Part shown: positions 55,271 through 64,000 of the stretch, piece after piece
Layout: each line of letters begins with the position of its first letter
How positions within the stretch are numbered: the first letter of the stretch is position 1
Assembly (NCBI GenBank): GCA_900545705.1
Contig: URAK01000007.1
Span: 62,001 to 126,000, forward strand
Direction of reading: 5' to 3'
DNA from: an uncultured Opitutales bacterium
GTDB taxonomy: Bacteria; Verrucomicrobiota; Verrucomicrobiia; Opitutales; Intestinicryptomonadaceae
DNA length: 64,000 nt
Made by a program: the position numbers and the translations under genes
Notes under the pieces: generated by a model
Databases searched by the model: none
Told to the model about the DNA's origin: nothing
The model's input: the letters and a program-made list of their open reading frames with translations, nothing else

Positions 55271-56052
55271 TAAATATTTTGCGCGCCAACAAAGAATCTG
55301 TATTTGTCGGCCCTATAATTTGAGAATTCGATTTCCGCGACTTCCCCACTTTTGCAGAGAGCCGCTCCTTCAAGCGTAATTAACGCGGTCGCTCCCGGCC
55401 CGAAAAGTTCCCCGCCATCGGCGGAATCGGAGACGATGGCGGAAATATCGCGGACTACTTCGGCGATTTTATTTTTTGATTTTTGGGAGTACAGGCGCGC
55501 GGATATTTCCGCGGGCTTTATTTCCACTGCTTCCGGGAATGCGGACAAAGAAAAATATTTTGTCTCGTCTTTTAGCAGGGTGTCGTCGGCATAGCGCAGG
55601 CACCTTATTTTTAGGGCGTCGGAATCTATTGAGTAGGTTTTATGGCCTATGTTTGCATGCACTCCGCCGCGGACGATTTTTTTCTCGATGACCTTTATTT
55701 TCGGGCGGTATCCGTCGCGCTCAAGATTTTCAGAGAAGTTCCCAAGAATTGCCTCGAAAGAGCCGAGCTCCCTGACGAGCCTCTTGCCGGGGGGCGTTTC
55801 GGAGACGAAAGTTCCGCTGCCCCTGACTTTCCTGACCCAGCCGCTATTTTTGAGCTCTAAAAGCGTGCGGCGTGCTGTCGTATTGCTTACACCGAACTTT
55901 GCTATGAGTTCGTTTTCTGAAGGGATCCTGTCGCCGGCCGACAGCTTCCCAGACTCTATAAGGCCGGTTATCCAGTTGTATAGCTCCGCGTATTTGGGCG
56001 TGCGCACGGCGGACTTGCGGGCTTTACTCAAGCGGGCTATACTCGTGCTCAT
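55270..56052 (-). CDS. GntR-family regulator (HutC/UTRA type)
   Basis: A 260-residue DNA-binding protein. The winged helix-turn-helix is at about 18-92 (PKYAELYNWITGLIESGKLS, GDRIPSENELIAKFGVSNTT, VRKVRGSGTFVSE), typical of GntR. The C-terminal ligand domain (about 100-260) has the UTRA layout with late strands IEFSNYRADKYRFFVG. Its stop shares a base with the GH106 start, so regulator and enzyme are made together; the simple model is an inducer-responsive repressor of the rhamnosidase gene and perhaps of the downstream PEP-CTERM and GH10 genes. Ligand identity is not visible. Confidence 0.88.
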   Translation of the reverse strand: MSTSIARLSKARKSAVRTPKYAELYNWITGLIESGKLSAGDRIPSENELIAKFGVSNTTARRTLLELKNSGWVRKVRGSGTFVSETPPGKRLVRELGSFEAILGNFSENLERDGYRPKIKVIEKKIVRGGVHANIGHKTYSIDSDALKIRCLRYADDTLLKDETKYFSLSAFPEAVEIKPAEISARLYSQKSKNKIAEVVRDISAIVSDSADGGELFGPGATALITLEGAALCKSGEVAEIEFSNYRADKYRFFVGAQNI

Positions 56053-56088
56053 ATTTCAAATTATTTTGAAGATTCCCTTAATTGTCAT

Positions 56089-56121
56089 CAAAAAAAACCG
56101 CCAAAGGTGGCAGTTTTTTTT
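56089..56121. terminator. Bidirectional-type hairpin between AsmA-like and GntR genes
   Basis: An A run, GCCA, AAGG loop, TGGC and a T run give a stem that is extended by the A/T arms, so it can work in both directions. On the - strand it ends the AsmA-like gene before the GntR gene starts. Confidence 0.75.
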
Positions 56122-56161
56122 GCCTTAACATAAAGTGGTCCGTCAAATCGCGGATATGCTC

Positions 56162-57019
56162 TTAGTTAAAGAGATCTTTGAGTGCGCTTTCGACTGATTT
56201 TTTCAGGTCTTTTGCGGCGCCTTCCGTGGCGTCGGCGGCGTCGTTGCCTACGTCTTTGCCTATTTGCAACCCTTCCTTTGCAAGCTCGGATGCGACTTCG
56301 ACTGTCACTTGCTTTGCGAGTTTGCCCATTATTTCAACCGTAAGCTGGGTAGGGGTCAATCCCTCGCCGTTGTTGTCGAGGTTTTCAACTGTGAAGCTCG
56401 GCAGCTTTATGTTTATTATTTTGCCGTTCACGCTGACCTTGACGTCTCCGTCCAAAAACACGAGCTTGCCGAGGATAATTTTATAGGGCTCAGAGGGTGT
56501 TTCCTCCGCGGCTTGCTGTTTTTCCTGCTCTTGCTTTTCCTGTGTCCCGACAAGTAGCTTTACGATGTCGTTTAGGTTGTTGTCGGGCGACGATACAAAT
56601 TTGGCAAGCCCGCTTTGAGTTTTCATATCGTATGATATTTTAAGCCCCTCTATTTTTACTTCCTCCACTTTTATGAGCTTTTTAGAGAGGACGTCGCCTA
56701 TGCCAATGTCGGCGTCGACAAACGCGTTCTTAAATTCTATAGCGTTTCCTTTCGGGTATTCCGGGGGATTGGTGATATAGAAGTTCTTTACGTCGAACTT
56801 TTGCTCCGTGACGCTAATGGATACGGAGCTTACGCCGGCGTCTATTCCGGTTCCGTTAGTTATTGTTTTTAGCGCGTAGTCGGCAATATAGCTTATGCCA
56901 AAATAGCCTATTACCGCAACTATGATTAGCACAAGCACGGCAAGTTTTACGAGCGAAAATATGCAACCTCCGCGGCGGCATGCCGGCATTCCAAAAATTT
57001 TTTCTCCATTCATAATCAT
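56162..57019 (-). CDS. AsmA-like membrane-anchored protein
   Basis: A 285-residue protein with one N-terminal helix (about 22-42, LVKLAVLVLIIVAVIGYFGI) and an extracytoplasmic part. Segments such as GIDAGVSSVSISVTEQKFDV and NAIEFKNAFVDADIGIGDVL, then KLIKVEEVKIEGLKISYDMK, follow the pattern of AsmA/DUF748 repeating beta-groove proteins, which carry lipids between membranes. A Gln/Glu-rich stretch (EKQEQEKQQAAEE) and an amphipathic C-terminal helix complete it. It is much shorter than AsmA or TamB. It is divergent from the DUF1015 gene. Function is inferred from the repeat pattern only. Confidence 0.6.
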   Translation of the reverse strand: MIMNGEKIFGMPACRRGGCIFSLVKLAVLVLIIVAVIGYFGISYIADYALKTITNGTGIDAGVSSVSISVTEQKFDVKNFYITNPPEYPKGNAIEFKNAFVDADIGIGDVLSKKLIKVEEVKIEGLKISYDMKTQSGLAKFVSSPDNNLNDIVKLLVGTQEKQEQEKQQAAEETPSEPYKIILGKLVFLDGDVKVSVNGKIINIKLPSFTVENLDNNGEGLTPTQLTVEIMGKLAKQVTVEVASELAKEGLQIGKDVGNDAADATEGAAKDLKKSVESALKDLFN

Positions 57020-57106
57020 GCAGTATCGCGGTTTTAGATTATCTTTTCAAGATTTTTAAAGCAAAACTTGAAAAAGCTCCGCAAATGTGAATTTAATATC
57101 CTCCGT

Positions 57107-58333
57107 ATGAAAATAAGAAGTTTCAAGGGACTCACCCCGGCCAAAGGCAAAGCGGAAGCCATAGCAAGCCTTCCCTACGATGTGGTGAACTATCAACAGG
57201 CATGCGAGCAGGCCGAGGGACGGCCGCTCAGCTTTATGAGAGTTGTTCGCTCTGAAATAGAGCTGCCCGAGGGTACGGATCCGTACTCCGACGCCGTATA
57301 CGCCCATGCAAAAGAAAACTTTGAGCGCCTGATAGCAAACGGCGACCTCGTCCGCGAACCGGAAAACTGCATGTATCTTTACAGGCAGGAGATGGGCGGG
57401 CATTCCCAGACGGGGCTCGTCGCAACCTTCTCCGCCGAGGACTACGATTCCGACGTGATAAAAAAGCACGAAAAAACCCGCGCCGCAAAGGAGAACGACC
57501 GCTACCGCCTGACCAAAACCCTGCGCGCTAATACCGGCCCCGTATTTTTGACTGTTAAGGACGGCACTGCCCTCGACAAGATAATCGCCGAAAAGGACGA
57601 CGCCGACGCTATATTCGACTTTGTCGCAGACGACGGCATTCGCCATACGGGCTGGAAAATATCCGACCCTGAAAAGCTCGCAAAAATAAAGGAGATTTTC
57701 GATAAAATTCCGTGCGCATACGTCGCCGACGGGCACCACCGCAGCGCGAGCAATGCGCGTTGCGCGCGCGATTTAAAGGCCGAAAACCCCAACCATACCG
57801 GAGACGAAGACTACAACTGGTTTTTGTCCGTGGTATTTCCCGCAGGCCAGCTGAAAATTCTGCCCTACAACCGCGTAGTGCGCGATTTGGCGGGAATGGA
57901 CGAATCTGAGTTCCTCGAAAAACTATCCAAGGTGTGCACAGTAACCCAGAGCGGCGAGAAATCCCCGGCGGCCCCAAATTTTGTGGATATGTACCTCGGC
58001 AAAAAATGGTATACGCTGAAATTTGAGAATACGTCGTCCCTCGGCGCGGTCGAAGGGCTCGATGTGTCGCTTTTGCAGGACAGGGTGCTGTCGCCGATTC
58101 TAAAAATAGGCGATCCGCGCACGGACGAAAGGATAGATTTTGTCGGCGGCATAAGGGGAACCGGCGAGCTTGAAAAACTCGTGGATTCCGGAAAATTCGC
58201 CGTGGCGTTTTCGATGTATCCAACGACGGTTGCGCAGCTCATGGACATTGCCGACGCGGGCGAAATAATGCCCCCAAAAAGCACTTGGTTTGAGCCGAAA
58301 CTGCGCTCGGGGCTGTTTGTGCACACGTTCTAA
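57107..58333 (+). CDS. DUF1015 family protein
   Basis: A 408-residue cytoplasmic protein of the DUF1015 family, often annotated HTH-containing or SerC-associated; its function is unknown. From ATG 57107 the typical start is KIRSFKGLTPAKGKAEAIAS with LPYDVVNYQQA; later signatures are LRANTGPVFLTVKDG, CAYVADGHHRSASNARC and GGIRGTGELEKLV. The His pair in DGHHR is invariant in the family. No serine-pathway gene is adjacent, though thrH lies elsewhere in the window. GH20 follows after 5 bases, so the two probably share a transcript. Confidence 0.85.
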   Translation: MKIRSFKGLTPAKGKAEAIASLPYDVVNYQQACEQAEGRPLSFMRVVRSEIELPEGTDPYSDAVYAHAKENFERLIANGDLVREPENCMYLYRQEMGGHSQTGLVATFSAEDYDSDVIKKHEKTRAAKENDRYRLTKTLRANTGPVFLTVKDGTALDKIIAEKDDADAIFDFVADDGIRHTGWKISDPEKLAKIKEIFDKIPCAYVADGHHRSASNARCARDLKAENPNHTGDEDYNWFLSVVFPAGQLKILPYNRVVRDLAGMDESEFLEKLSKVCTVTQSGEKSPAAPNFVDMYLGKKWYTLKFENTSSLGAVEGLDVSLLQDRVLSPILKIGDPRTDERIDFVGGIRGTGELEKLVDSGKFAVAFSMYPTTVAQLMDIADAGEIMPPKSTWFEPKLRSGLFVHTF

Positions 58334-58338
58334 CGCCG

Positions 58339-60075
58339 ATGCCGGACTTCTCTGAAAGCGCTCCTATTTTGCTGCCTGCCCCAAAGTCTGTCAAATGGGG
58401 CGGCGGCTTTCTGCCGTGGGATAAGGCTGAGTTTAAAATAGACTCCGTGGGATTGCCTGTCGGAGACTTCCTATCTCTAGAATACCCCGGCGGAATGCCC
58501 GCGCAGAACTATGAAATATCAGTCTCGGAAAGCGGAATAAGGGTGAGGGCAGGTTCCGAAAAAGGAGCGAGGCTTGCGCTTCAAACTCTCAGGCAAATCG
58601 GAATGCAGTCCGACAAAAGAGGGTTTAGGTTTGTGGAGATATCCGATGCTCCGGACTTGGAAGTGCGCGGGTTTATGCTGGACATCAGCAGGTGCAAAGT
58701 GCCAAAGCTTGGCGAGCTAGCAAAGCTCGTGGACATGCTCGCGCTATTCAAATATAACAGGCTCGAGCTTTATACGGAGCACACTTTCGCGTTCGAGGGG
58801 CACGAGCTCGTGTGGGCAGACGCGTCCCCGCTGACGGCGGCGGCTGTGCGAAAGCTCGGCGAAATATGCGCAAGCGCGGGGATAGAGCTCGTCCCGAACA
58901 TGAACGGGCTCGGACACATGGAAAGATGGCTTAGGTATCCAAAATACGCGCATCTTGCTGAGAGCAAGGCGCCGTTTGTAGACCCGCTTGGCACTGTCCG
59001 CAAATATCCCACGACACTCTATCCGGACGGGAATGCGCTCGACTTTATGGACTCTCTTTACGCCCAGTTTTTGCCCAATTTTGAGAGCGAAAACTTTAAT
59101 ATTGGCGGAGACGAACCGTGGGAGCTTGGCATGGGGCGCAGCAAAGCGCAGTGCGAAGCCGAAGGCGGAAAATACGGTATTTACATACGCCATATTCTCG
59201 GGCTTAGGGAGAGGGCTGAAAAGTACGGCAAAAAGGTCTGCTTTTGGGCGGACGTGCTCATGCAAAGCCCGAAATATTCCGAACGGCTTCCCGCCGACAT
59301 GACGCCAATTCTATGGGGGTATTACCTCGACCACCCGTACGAGCAGCAGTGCTCATACATGGAGCGATTGGGAAGAAAATATCTCGTCGCTCCCGGAACG
59401 AGCACATGGAATTCTTTTGGCTCGCGTTGGGACTGCGCTTATGAAAACATAAAAACTGCGTGCGACTGCGCAAAGAGGCACGGCGCCGAGGGAATGATTC
59501 TCACGCAGTGGGGCGACGGCGGAAACCACCAGCCGTGGTGCGCGATGTACCCCGCATTGGTGCTCGGGGGCGCGGCATCTTGGGGAATGTGTCCGTCGGC
59601 GGAGACTGTATGCGAGGCGCTCGACAAATTTGTGTTTATCGACGGCACAGGCAATTTCTCGAGGGCGCTTTGCATGCTTGGGCGGGCAGATCCCGTGATG
59701 AAGCTTTTTTGCTTTTACCACAAAATATTTTTTGCGTCGCCCGAAGATGCGAAAAAACTTTCGGCTGAATGCGGCTACGATTTCTCCGCGATAGAGGGAA
59801 CGGCGGACTTTGCCTTGGCGCTATCCGAAAGTTCGTCGCCCGCGTGCCGCGACGGCGAGCTTTGCAAAACCGAGCTTTCGTTGGGGGTTGAAATGATAAA
59901 ATGGGCAATGCGCAAAGCACGCGGCGACTTTTCTACCGAGACGGATTCCCAGCAGAGGGATTTAAAGATAATAGTGTCGAGGTACGAAAATATATGGCTA
60001 GAACGCGCTGCGGTTGGCGGACTATGCGAATCCGCCGGAAGAATCCGCGCCATAAGACCCGACATATTCGCGTGA
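58339..60075 (+). CDS. GH20-type beta-N-acetylhexosaminidase, cytoplasmic
   Basis: A 578-residue glycoside hydrolase. GH20 enzymes cut terminal GlcNAc or GalNAc by substrate-assisted catalysis. The N-terminal domain (about 1-105; ARLALQTLRQI) is the GH20b type, followed by the barrel with VRGFMLDISRCKVPKLGELA, NRLELYTEHTFAFEGHE and the catalytic Asp-Glu pair in NIGGDEPWELG. Trp residues in FWADVLM and LTQWGDGGNHQP line the pocket. There is no signal peptide, so it should act on imported sugars or recycled wall fragments. It lies between DUF1015 and a LysE-type gene. Confidence 0.85.
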   Translation: MPDFSESAPILLPAPKSVKWGGGFLPWDKAEFKIDSVGLPVGDFLSLEYPGGMPAQNYEISVSESGIRVRAGSEKGARLALQTLRQIGMQSDKRGFRFVEISDAPDLEVRGFMLDISRCKVPKLGELAKLVDMLALFKYNRLELYTEHTFAFEGHELVWADASPLTAAAVRKLGEICASAGIELVPNMNGLGHMERWLRYPKYAHLAESKAPFVDPLGTVRKYPTTLYPDGNALDFMDSLYAQFLPNFESENFNIGGDEPWELGMGRSKAQCEAEGGKYGIYIRHILGLRERAEKYGKKVCFWADVLMQSPKYSERLPADMTPILWGYYLDHPYEQQCSYMERLGRKYLVAPGTSTWNSFGSRWDCAYENIKTACDCAKRHGAEGMILTQWGDGGNHQPWCAMYPALVLGGAASWGMCPSAETVCEALDKFVFIDGTGNFSRALCMLGRADPVMKLFCFYHKIFFASPEDAKKLSAECGYDFSAIEGTADFALALSESSSPACRDGELCKTELSLGVEMIKWAMRKARGDFSTETDSQQRDLKIIVSRYENIWLERAAVGGLCESAGRIRAIRPDIFA

Positions 60076-60079
60076 GAAT

Positions 60080-60730
60080 ATGGACATTTCAATAATAGTT
60101 GCATATATCGTAGCCTGCGCGGCCCTTGTATTTATGCCGGGGCCTGACATACTTTTTGTGATAACCGAAAGCCTCGCAAAAGGAACGCGCACCGGCATTA
60201 CGCTCGCGTGCGGTTTGTGCTCTGGGGTCATAGTGCACACATGCTTGTGCGTAAGCGGGGTGGCGATTGCCATTGCGGCGAGTCCCGTAGCGTTCTCGGC
60301 GGTGAGGCTCGCGGGGGCGGCGTATTTGCTTTGGCTCGCGCGCGGGGCGTGGCTTGAAAAAATATCGCGCGAGACGATTGACGCCGACTTCAAGAGCGGC
60401 GGGAGCGGGCTCGCGGGGAGGCGCATTTTTGTGCGCGGATTTATAATGAATGTGTCCAATCCGAAAGTGATAATATTTTTTCTTTCGTTTATTCCGCAGT
60501 TTATAACCCCCAGGGGGCTGCCGGTGTGGATTCAGACCGCCGTGTTGGGGGCGCTTTTTATGTTTACGGCACTTCCGCTATTGTCATTGGTTGCGGTTCT
60601 CGCAGCGAAGTTCGCAGAGCTTCTGAAATCGCGGAAATTTTGGGTATTTATGAAATATGCGCGCGTCTTTGTATTTGCGGCAGTCGGCCTTTCAATGGTT
60701 GCGGAAACAGTAATTGAAGCTGTTGGATAG
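60080..60730 (+). CDS. LysE/RhtB-family amino acid exporter
   Basis: A 216-residue inner-membrane protein with about six helices. The family signature GPDILFVITESLAKGTRTGI is at about 21-40, followed by LACGLCSGVIVHTCLCVSG and AGAAYLLWLARGAWL. NVSNPKVIIFFLSFIPQFI is the second conserved block. Members export amino acids or their derivatives such as lysine or homoserine; the substrate cannot be read here. It starts 4 bases after the GH20 stop and is likely co-transcribed. Confidence 0.9.
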   Translation: MDISIIVAYIVACAALVFMPGPDILFVITESLAKGTRTGITLACGLCSGVIVHTCLCVSGVAIAIAASPVAFSAVRLAGAAYLLWLARGAWLEKISRETIDADFKSGGSGLAGRRIFVRGFIMNVSNPKVIIFFLSFIPQFITPRGLPVWIQTAVLGALFMFTALPLLSLVAVLAAKFAELLKSRKFWVFMKYARVFVFAAVGLSMVAETVIEAVG

Positions 60731-60813
60731 GGGGAATTTTCCCTTGCTGGCCCATTTTGATTTAAAAAAACTTTACATTTACCGGACGAAATCCAGTATT
60801 ATCTGACTTTTAG

Positions 60814-60847
60814 GGCGGATTTTTCTTACAAAAATAAAATATCCGCC
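60814..60847 (+). promoter_or_regulatory. Inverted repeat in the thrS leader
   Basis: GGCGGAT (60814-60820) is mirrored by ATCCGCC (60841-60847) around a 20-base AT-rich loop; the AAAGGA ribosome-binding site follows directly and the ATG is at 60863. A hairpin here could influence thrS translation, as leaders of synthetase genes often do. It may equally be an operator. Confidence 0.4.
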
Positions 60848-60862
60848 GAAAGGAAAACAATC

Positions 60863-62725
60863 ATGAATGAAGACCTACTGAAAATAAGACACAGCGCCTC
60901 GCACGTTTTGGCGACGGCCGTATTGCGCCTTTTCCCCGACGCAAAGCTCGATATCGGTCCGGCGACCGAAAACGGCTTCTATTACGATTTTGATTTGGAG
61001 CACAAGTTCACAAGCGAAGACCTCGCAAAAATCGAGGCCGAGATGAAAAAAATCATCTCCGAGAACCAAAAATTTGAGAGAATAGAGCTAGACCGCGCCG
61101 CCGCCGAAAAAGCCATAAGAGATTCGGGGCAGGAGGAATTTAAACTCGGAAGGCTCGCGGACATTCCCGAGGGCGAAAAGATTACGATGTACCGTAACGG
61201 CGAATTTTGCGACCTTTGCGCAGGCCCGCACGTCGACTGCACCGGCCGCATAAAGGCGTTTAAACTGCTTTCAGTCGCGGGGGCATACCACCGCGGAGAC
61301 GAAAAAAACAAGCAGCTCCAGCGCATCTATGGAACGGCTTTTGCCTCCAAAGAGGAGCTTGAAAACTACCTCAAGCAAATGGAGGAGGCGAAATTGCGCG
61401 ACCACCGCAAGCTCGGCAAGGAGCTCGGGCTGTTCACGATAGTCGACAGGGTCGGGCAGGGGCTTATTTTGTGGAAGCCGAAGGGCGCGATACTCCGCCA
61501 GAGCTTGCAGGACTTTATTCTCGAACTCCTTCGCAAGCAGGGTTACCAGCAGGTTTTCACTCCCCACATCGGAAAGCTCGGGCTATTCCGCACGAGCGGC
61601 CACTTCCCGTATTACAAAGACTCCCAGTTCGTGCCGATTGTAGAGAGGGAAGATTTGGCGAAAATGGCGGCGGAACATCTCGACGTTGCGGAATTTGAAA
61701 AGAAAATCGAGTCGGGCGACGTTGAGGGATTTTTACTCAAACCCATGAACTGCCCGTTCCATGTAGAGATATTCAAGAGTGATCCGCATTCCTACCGCGA
61801 TCTCCCTGTGAGGCTCGCAGAATTCGGCAATGTTTACAGATGGGAGCAGTCCGGCGAACTCAACGGCATGACGCGCGTGCGCGGCTTCACCCAGGACGAC
61901 GCCCACATCTTCTGCACGCCCGAACAGCTCGACTCCGAAATACAGGGCTGCCTGGATTTGGTAAAGGCAGTATTCAAGACGATAGGCATGAACGAATACC
62001 GCGTGAGAATATCCCTGCGCGATCCCGCGAGTGACAAATACGTCGGCGACGAGGAGAATTGGGAAAAGAGCGAGGCCGCAATCCGCAAGGCCGCGCGCGG
62101 GCTCGGTGTTCCGTTTACCGAGGAGATAGGAGAGGCGGCTTTCTACGGGCCGAAAATCGATTTTGTTGTAAAAGACGTCATCGGCCGCGAATGGCAGCTT
62201 GGCACTGTGCAGGTTGATTACAACCTTCCGGAGCGCTTTGACTTGTCGTACATAGGACAGGACAACAAGCCACACCGCCCGATAATGATACACCGTGCGC
62301 CGTTCGGCTCTCTCGAACGCTTTACGGGCGTATTGATAGAGCATTTTGCGGGCAATTTCCCGACGTGGCTGGCTCCTGAGCAGGTCAGGATAATTCCGCT
62401 CGGCGCGGACGTTATGGATTACGCGGACAAGCTGTACGCAAAACTGCGCGACGACGGAGTGCGCGTCGGCATAGACGCTTCCAACGAAAAACTCGGCGCC
62501 AAAATCCGCAAGGCAGAAACCGAGAGGGTTCCGCATATGTTTGTGGTCGGGCGCAAAGAGGCCGAGGCGGGAGCTGTGTCTGTGAGAAGCAGAATACGCA
62601 AAGAGTTTGAGGGAGTAAGAAGCGCGGACGAAGCGGAGGCGCTGATATTGGAGGACGCCCGCAAGCGCGTTCTTCCCGACGGATTTTTTCTTATAATACT
62701 TATTGCGCGCGGCGGAAATTTTTAA
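60863..62725 (+). CDS. thrS: Threonyl-tRNA synthetase without TGS domain
   Basis: ThrRS charges tRNA-Thr. The 620-residue protein begins directly in the N2 editing domain (IRHSASHVLATAVLRLFPDA, holding the HxxxH motif, and CDLCAGPHVDCTG), so the usual ~60-residue N-terminal TGS domain is absent; the open frame upstream of the ATG does not resemble one. The class II catalytic core has motif 1, the zinc-site Cys in LKPMNCPFHVEIF, FGNVYRWEQSGELNGMTRVR (motif 2) and MIHRAPFGSLERF (motif 3). The anticodon domain runs from about 520. A short hydrophobic C-terminal tail ends it. infC does not follow, unlike in many bacteria. Confidence 0.94.
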   Translation: MNEDLLKIRHSASHVLATAVLRLFPDAKLDIGPATENGFYYDFDLEHKFTSEDLAKIEAEMKKIISENQKFERIELDRAAAEKAIRDSGQEEFKLGRLADIPEGEKITMYRNGEFCDLCAGPHVDCTGRIKAFKLLSVAGAYHRGDEKNKQLQRIYGTAFASKEELENYLKQMEEAKLRDHRKLGKELGLFTIVDRVGQGLILWKPKGAILRQSLQDFILELLRKQGYQQVFTPHIGKLGLFRTSGHFPYYKDSQFVPIVEREDLAKMAAEHLDVAEFEKKIESGDVEGFLLKPMNCPFHVEIFKSDPHSYRDLPVRLAEFGNVYRWEQSGELNGMTRVRGFTQDDAHIFCTPEQLDSEIQGCLDLVKAVFKTIGMNEYRVRISLRDPASDKYVGDEENWEKSEAAIRKAARGLGVPFTEEIGEAAFYGPKIDFVVKDVIGREWQLGTVQVDYNLPERFDLSYIGQDNKPHRPIMIHRAPFGSLERFTGVLIEHFAGNFPTWLAPEQVRIIPLGADVMDYADKLYAKLRDDGVRVGIDASNEKLGAKIRKAETERVPHMFVVGRKEAEAGAVSVRSRIRKEFEGVRSADEAEALILEDARKRVLPDGFFLIILIARGGNF

Positions 62726-63068
62726 AAGTATGTAATGCTTTTTTGGGGGGGCGTATTTGCAAGCTGCATTGTTTTAGGGAAAATTGCGCGGCCAATTTTT
62801 GCATGGGCTTTTCCGCATATTTTAAACGCCCGCAAATTATCCCAAAAAAAATAGGCTTCTGCCTTTTGCCTAAAATTTCCACTTTCCTATAGGCTTGGTA
62901 AAGCGCGAAAAAGTTTATCAAACACAAATATTCGTTTTTTTATTAACTCAAAATATTAATTGTGTGCGCTAGTTTTACGGATTGCAGGCTTAAGACTACG
63001 GTACGTTTTTAGCAAACCGTCAAAGAAAATATTGACGAAAGCGCGAATTAACATAAGCTTTTTCGCTT
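62726..63068. other. Intergenic region between thrS and DUF1080 gene
   Basis: About 340 bases, AT-rich, with a G run at 62745 and no convincing terminator or gene. The last 120 bases should hold the promoter of the DUF1080 gene. Confidence 0.5.
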
Positions 63069-64000
63069 ATGAAAAAGTTTTTATTTTGCTTGCTTGCTTC
63101 ACTTTTAACTCTAACCGGATTTGCCCAAAAAGATCCTTTTGTAGGGTTTTATCAGGGCGAGATTACCGGCGCCAAAGGCTATCCGCTCGGCAACTTCCCG
63201 GATTTGTTTGCGGAAGTTTACAAAGGCCCCAACGGGTATAGGCTGAAACTGCTTTCGCAGATTATGGCGCGCGCCGAACCGCACACGATTGTCGATTCTC
63301 TCTCCGCGGAAAATAACGAGATAATCTTAAAAGATGCGGGAAATCTAAAACTCAACGGCAAGATAACCCCCCAGAAAATCGATGCCGATGTGACATACAA
63401 CGGCAAGCCAGCAAAAATTTCTCTGAAAAGAATGAATATTGTTCCCCCGACTCTCGGCAAAAAGCCGCCGATGGGCGCGATAGTCCTCTTTGACGGTAAA
63501 GACTTGTCCGCATTTGAGCGCACGGCCGGCGAAGGCCCCGCGCACTGGCAGATAAAGGACGGCGCAATGATTGTCACGGGCGGCGGAAAAGATAAAAACG
63601 GAAAGCACTTGAACGGAACTCTCCGCACGAAACAGTCGTTTGACGCTATCCGCCTTCACCTCGAATTTAAAACTCCGGCAGAATACGGGGTGGCTCGCAC
63701 ACAGGGCAGGGGAAACTCCGGCGTAATATTCGGACCCTATGAAGTGCAAGTTCTCGACTCCTTCGGAGCTGAGGGATATTGGGACGAATGCGGCTCAATA
63801 TACCGCATGCACCCTCCGTATGTAAACGCCTCTCTCGAACCCGAAGCATGGCAGACCTACGACATCGAATACCACCCCGCAAAATTTGACGGAGACAATC
63901 TTGTTGAATACCCGAAATTCACGGTTTATCTCAACGGAGTGCTAGTTCAAAAGGATACACCGGCGTATTCTTGCACAAGCATCGGCCCGCGCAATTTTGC
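63069..64000 (+). CDS. Secreted DUF1080 (3-keto-disaccharide hydrolase-like) protein, partial
   Basis: The gene starts at ATG 63069 and is open to the window end, so at least 310 residues are visible and the C-terminus is missing. A signal peptide is clear (MKKFLFCLLASLLTLTGFAQ). After an N-terminal region of about 115 residues comes the DUF1080 jelly-roll: IVLFDGKDLSAFER, HWQIKDGAMIV, LHLEFKTPAEY, GRGNSGVIFGPYEVQVLDS and EAWQTYDIEYHPAKF, all in family order. DUF1080 members include 3-keto-glycoside hydrolases and are abundant in planctomycetes and verrucomicrobia, often as partners of Gfo/Idh/MocA oxidoreductases such as the one at 21730. Confidence 0.9.
   Translation, partial: MKKFLFCLLASLLTLTGFAQKDPFVGFYQGEITGAKGYPLGNFPDLFAEVYKGPNGYRLKLLSQIMARAEPHTIVDSLSAENNEIILKDAGNLKLNGKITPQKIDADVTYNGKPAKISLKRMNIVPPTLGKKPPMGAIVLFDGKDLSAFERTAGEGPAHWQIKDGAMIVTGGGKDKNGKHLNGTLRTKQSFDAIRLHLEFKTPAEYGVARTQGRGNSGVIFGPYEVQVLDSFGAEGYWDECGSIYRMHPPYVNASLEPEAWQTYDIEYHPAKFDGDNLVEYPKFTVYLNGVLVQKDTPAYSCTSIGPRNF

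Overview
The window is a chromosomal segment from a Gram-negative (diderm) bacterium, most likely a Verrucomicrobiota member close to Opitutae/Puniceicoccales; this placement is inference from gene content, not from a marker search. Pointers are BamA, a Skp-like chaperone and LptB (outer membrane and LPS), a PEP-CTERM sorted surface protein, a Tat-exported Gfo/Idh/MocA oxidoreductase, a DUF1080 protein, a GH106 rhamnosidase, HPr kinase without a PTS nearby, and ThrH-type phosphatase. Codon use is mixed and rich in ATA and AGG. Most of the sequence is densely packed housekeeping genes.

Layout. 1-8888: the end of tyrS, a MATE transporter, a TolB-like propeller, thrH, purM, ychF and a system II cytochrome c maturation pair (resB-like, ccsA). 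8944-9064: tRNA-Pro(CGG) with its terminator. 9500-15600: a complete compact type II-C CRISPR-Cas locus, cas9-cas1-cas2 on the + strand, then a candidate tracrRNA and a 23-repeat/22-spacer array, both read from the - strand. 15600-16640: AT-rich flank with a small membrane protein gene and a block of REP-like 68-69 bp tandem palindromic repeats. 16645-21534: a - strand run cutA, CNNM/CBS transporter, lipoprotein, rlmN, polyprenyl synthase, hemA. 21730-24753: Tat-secreted oxidoreductase, rplY, pth. 24754-26115: a 1.36 kb stretch with no intact gene but long interrupted reading frames, read here as a probable decayed gene. 26116-41243: rpsF-ssb-rplI-dnaB-bamA-skp, then lptB, hprK, metH, rodA and RNase G/E. 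41633-47636: a LacI regulator, recN, ftsK. 48030-56052: a - strand carbohydrate block with a GntR regulator coupled to a GH106 enzyme, a PEP-CTERM protein and a GH10 xylanase-type enzyme. 56162-64000: AsmA-like protein, DUF1015, GH20, LysE-type exporter, TGS-less thrS and the start of a DUF1080 gene cut by the window edge.

How parts work together. The CRISPR locus appears self-sufficient: adaptation genes, effector, anti-repeat-bearing tracrRNA with a terminator, and an array whose repeats all match. The tracrRNA lies directly downstream of the array on the same strand, so array read-through would produce pre-crRNA and tracrRNA in one transcript. One spacer occurs twice. The 48-56 kb block looks like an inducible system for plant- or host-type polysaccharides (rhamnose- and xylan-containing), with the GntR protein as the likely local switch.

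The most notable items are the tracrRNA/array arrangement, the duplicated spacer, the structured repeats beside the array, the inverted repeats upstream of cas9, and the decayed region between pth and rpsF. Family assignments rest on motifs read by eye; no database search was possible.
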